A stretch of DNA of 14,220 nt from CAZWSE01 sp964636575. GTDB taxonomy: Bacteria; Pseudomonadota; Alphaproteobacteria; Rhodobacterales; Rhodobacteraceae. A program made the translations under genes and the position numbers. Each line of letters opens with the position of its first letter. Positions within the stretch are counted from its first letter, which is position 1. This document shows, one piece after another, positions 13,727 through 14,220 of this stretch. The notes under the pieces were generated by a model. It did not search any database. It had not been told where the DNA came from and saw nothing but the letters and a program-made list of their open reading frames with translations. The stretch is from contig CAZWSE010000085.1 in the NCBI GenBank assembly GCA_964636575.1, positions 1 through 14,220 on the forward strand, read 5' to 3'.

Positions 13727-14077
13727 ATTGTTTTGTCGTTCAAAAATTCGGAAGTAACTGCTTTGCGGCATGTTGGATACATCGGAATTAAATGAAAACT
13801 TTGCGGATGGGTCAACGTATTGTTGATCTTCAAAAAGCACATTGAACAAGCGCAAGTCATCCTTGTCAGTTGCTCTTACGATGAGGTTTAAGTCGCCTTT
13901 CCGTAAATTACGTCTCAGGCTCATTACAGACATATACTGACCGATTGCGACGACAGGCTGTTCTTTGATAGCTATTATTCTTGCAGAGGAAATAGGAAGC
14001 GAGGTTCGGGGTTCGCGCCTTCGTGTGAAGTGTAAATTTTCGCGCAAGAACCTAATTGTTGTTTCCAGTATATTCAT
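13727..14077 (-). pseudogene. Truncated unknown gene next to the mini-element
   Basis: From an ATG at 14077 about 117 codons read MNILETTIRFLRENLHFTRR and so on, then run straight into the right end of the mobile element. The frame continues inside it to a stop at 13619-13621, so the native C-terminus is missing. The segment LIVRATDKDDLRLFNVLFEDQQYV faintly resembles the N-terminal part of FkbM-type SAM-dependent methyltransferases, but the SAM-binding motif expected after it is absent, and I would not assign a function on this. No ribosome binding site precedes the ATG or the alternative TTG at 14092. The sequence left of the element (before 13420) does not obviously continue the protein. 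Truncation by insertion plus deletion is the likely explanation. Confidence 0.4.
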
Positions 14078-14220
14078 GCTTAAAAGCCACAACCGAAAAT
14101 GATGTTTCTTTTAAGACCTCCAGATGGAGAATAGCCTAAATTCTCGAAGAGAACGAACGGCAGCTAAGTCCGCACTGTGTCAATTCGCGCACTGCGCAGC
14201 GAACGGCCGGTATATTGCCA

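Overview
The window looks like an accessory stretch from an alphaproteobacterium, most likely a marine Rhodobacterales (Roseobacter-group) bacterium. Three things suggest this: moderately GC-rich coding DNA with strong AGGAG-type ribosome binding sites, a DUF736-family protein of the kind common on Rhizobiales and Rhodobacterales plasmids, and a tripartite tricarboxylate (TTT) transporter operon. No rRNA, tRNA, CRISPR array or replication gene was seen. Taxonomy and all family names come from reading the translations, not from database searches.

Region 1 (1-4760) holds plasmid/island-type and toxin-antitoxin genes. On the minus strand are a 58-aa unknown protein (382-558) with a structured leader, an AbiEi/DUF6088-type antitoxin (1106-1762) whose AbiEii toxin partner survives only as a short broken remnant (933-1099), and a DUF736 protein (2222-2560) with a strong terminator. 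On the plus strand is a complete hipBA module (3121-4759). Two 16-bp palindromic operator-like sites lie exactly 50 bp apart in front of it.

Region 2 (5259-12973) is metabolic and entirely on the plus strand. A fumarylacetoacetate-hydrolase-fold enzyme stands 400 bp ahead of a tightly packed cluster: universal stress protein, TctC-like periplasmic binding protein, TctB-like and TctA-like membrane proteins, an AMP-forming acyl-CoA synthetase resembling the oxalate-CoA ligase (AAE3/Pcs60) family, and a ketopantoate-reductase-fold oxidoreductase. The most economical reading is uptake of a small carboxylate, CoA activation, and NAD(P)H reduction. A specific hypothesis is oxalate to oxalyl-CoA to glyoxylate, because a PanE-like protein (PanE2) is known as an oxalyl-CoA reductase in Methylobacterium. 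Substrate identity is inference.

Region 3 (12974-14220) is decayed and mobile. It contains a 307-bp non-autonomous element (13420-13726) with near-perfect inverted ends (TGTCACTGTACC...) and six internal copies of a CTGTACCCTTAATT-type motif, four toward one end and two toward the other. That is the layout of Tn7/Tn5053/Mu-like transposon ends. It directly abuts an apparently truncated minus-strand reading frame (13727-14077).
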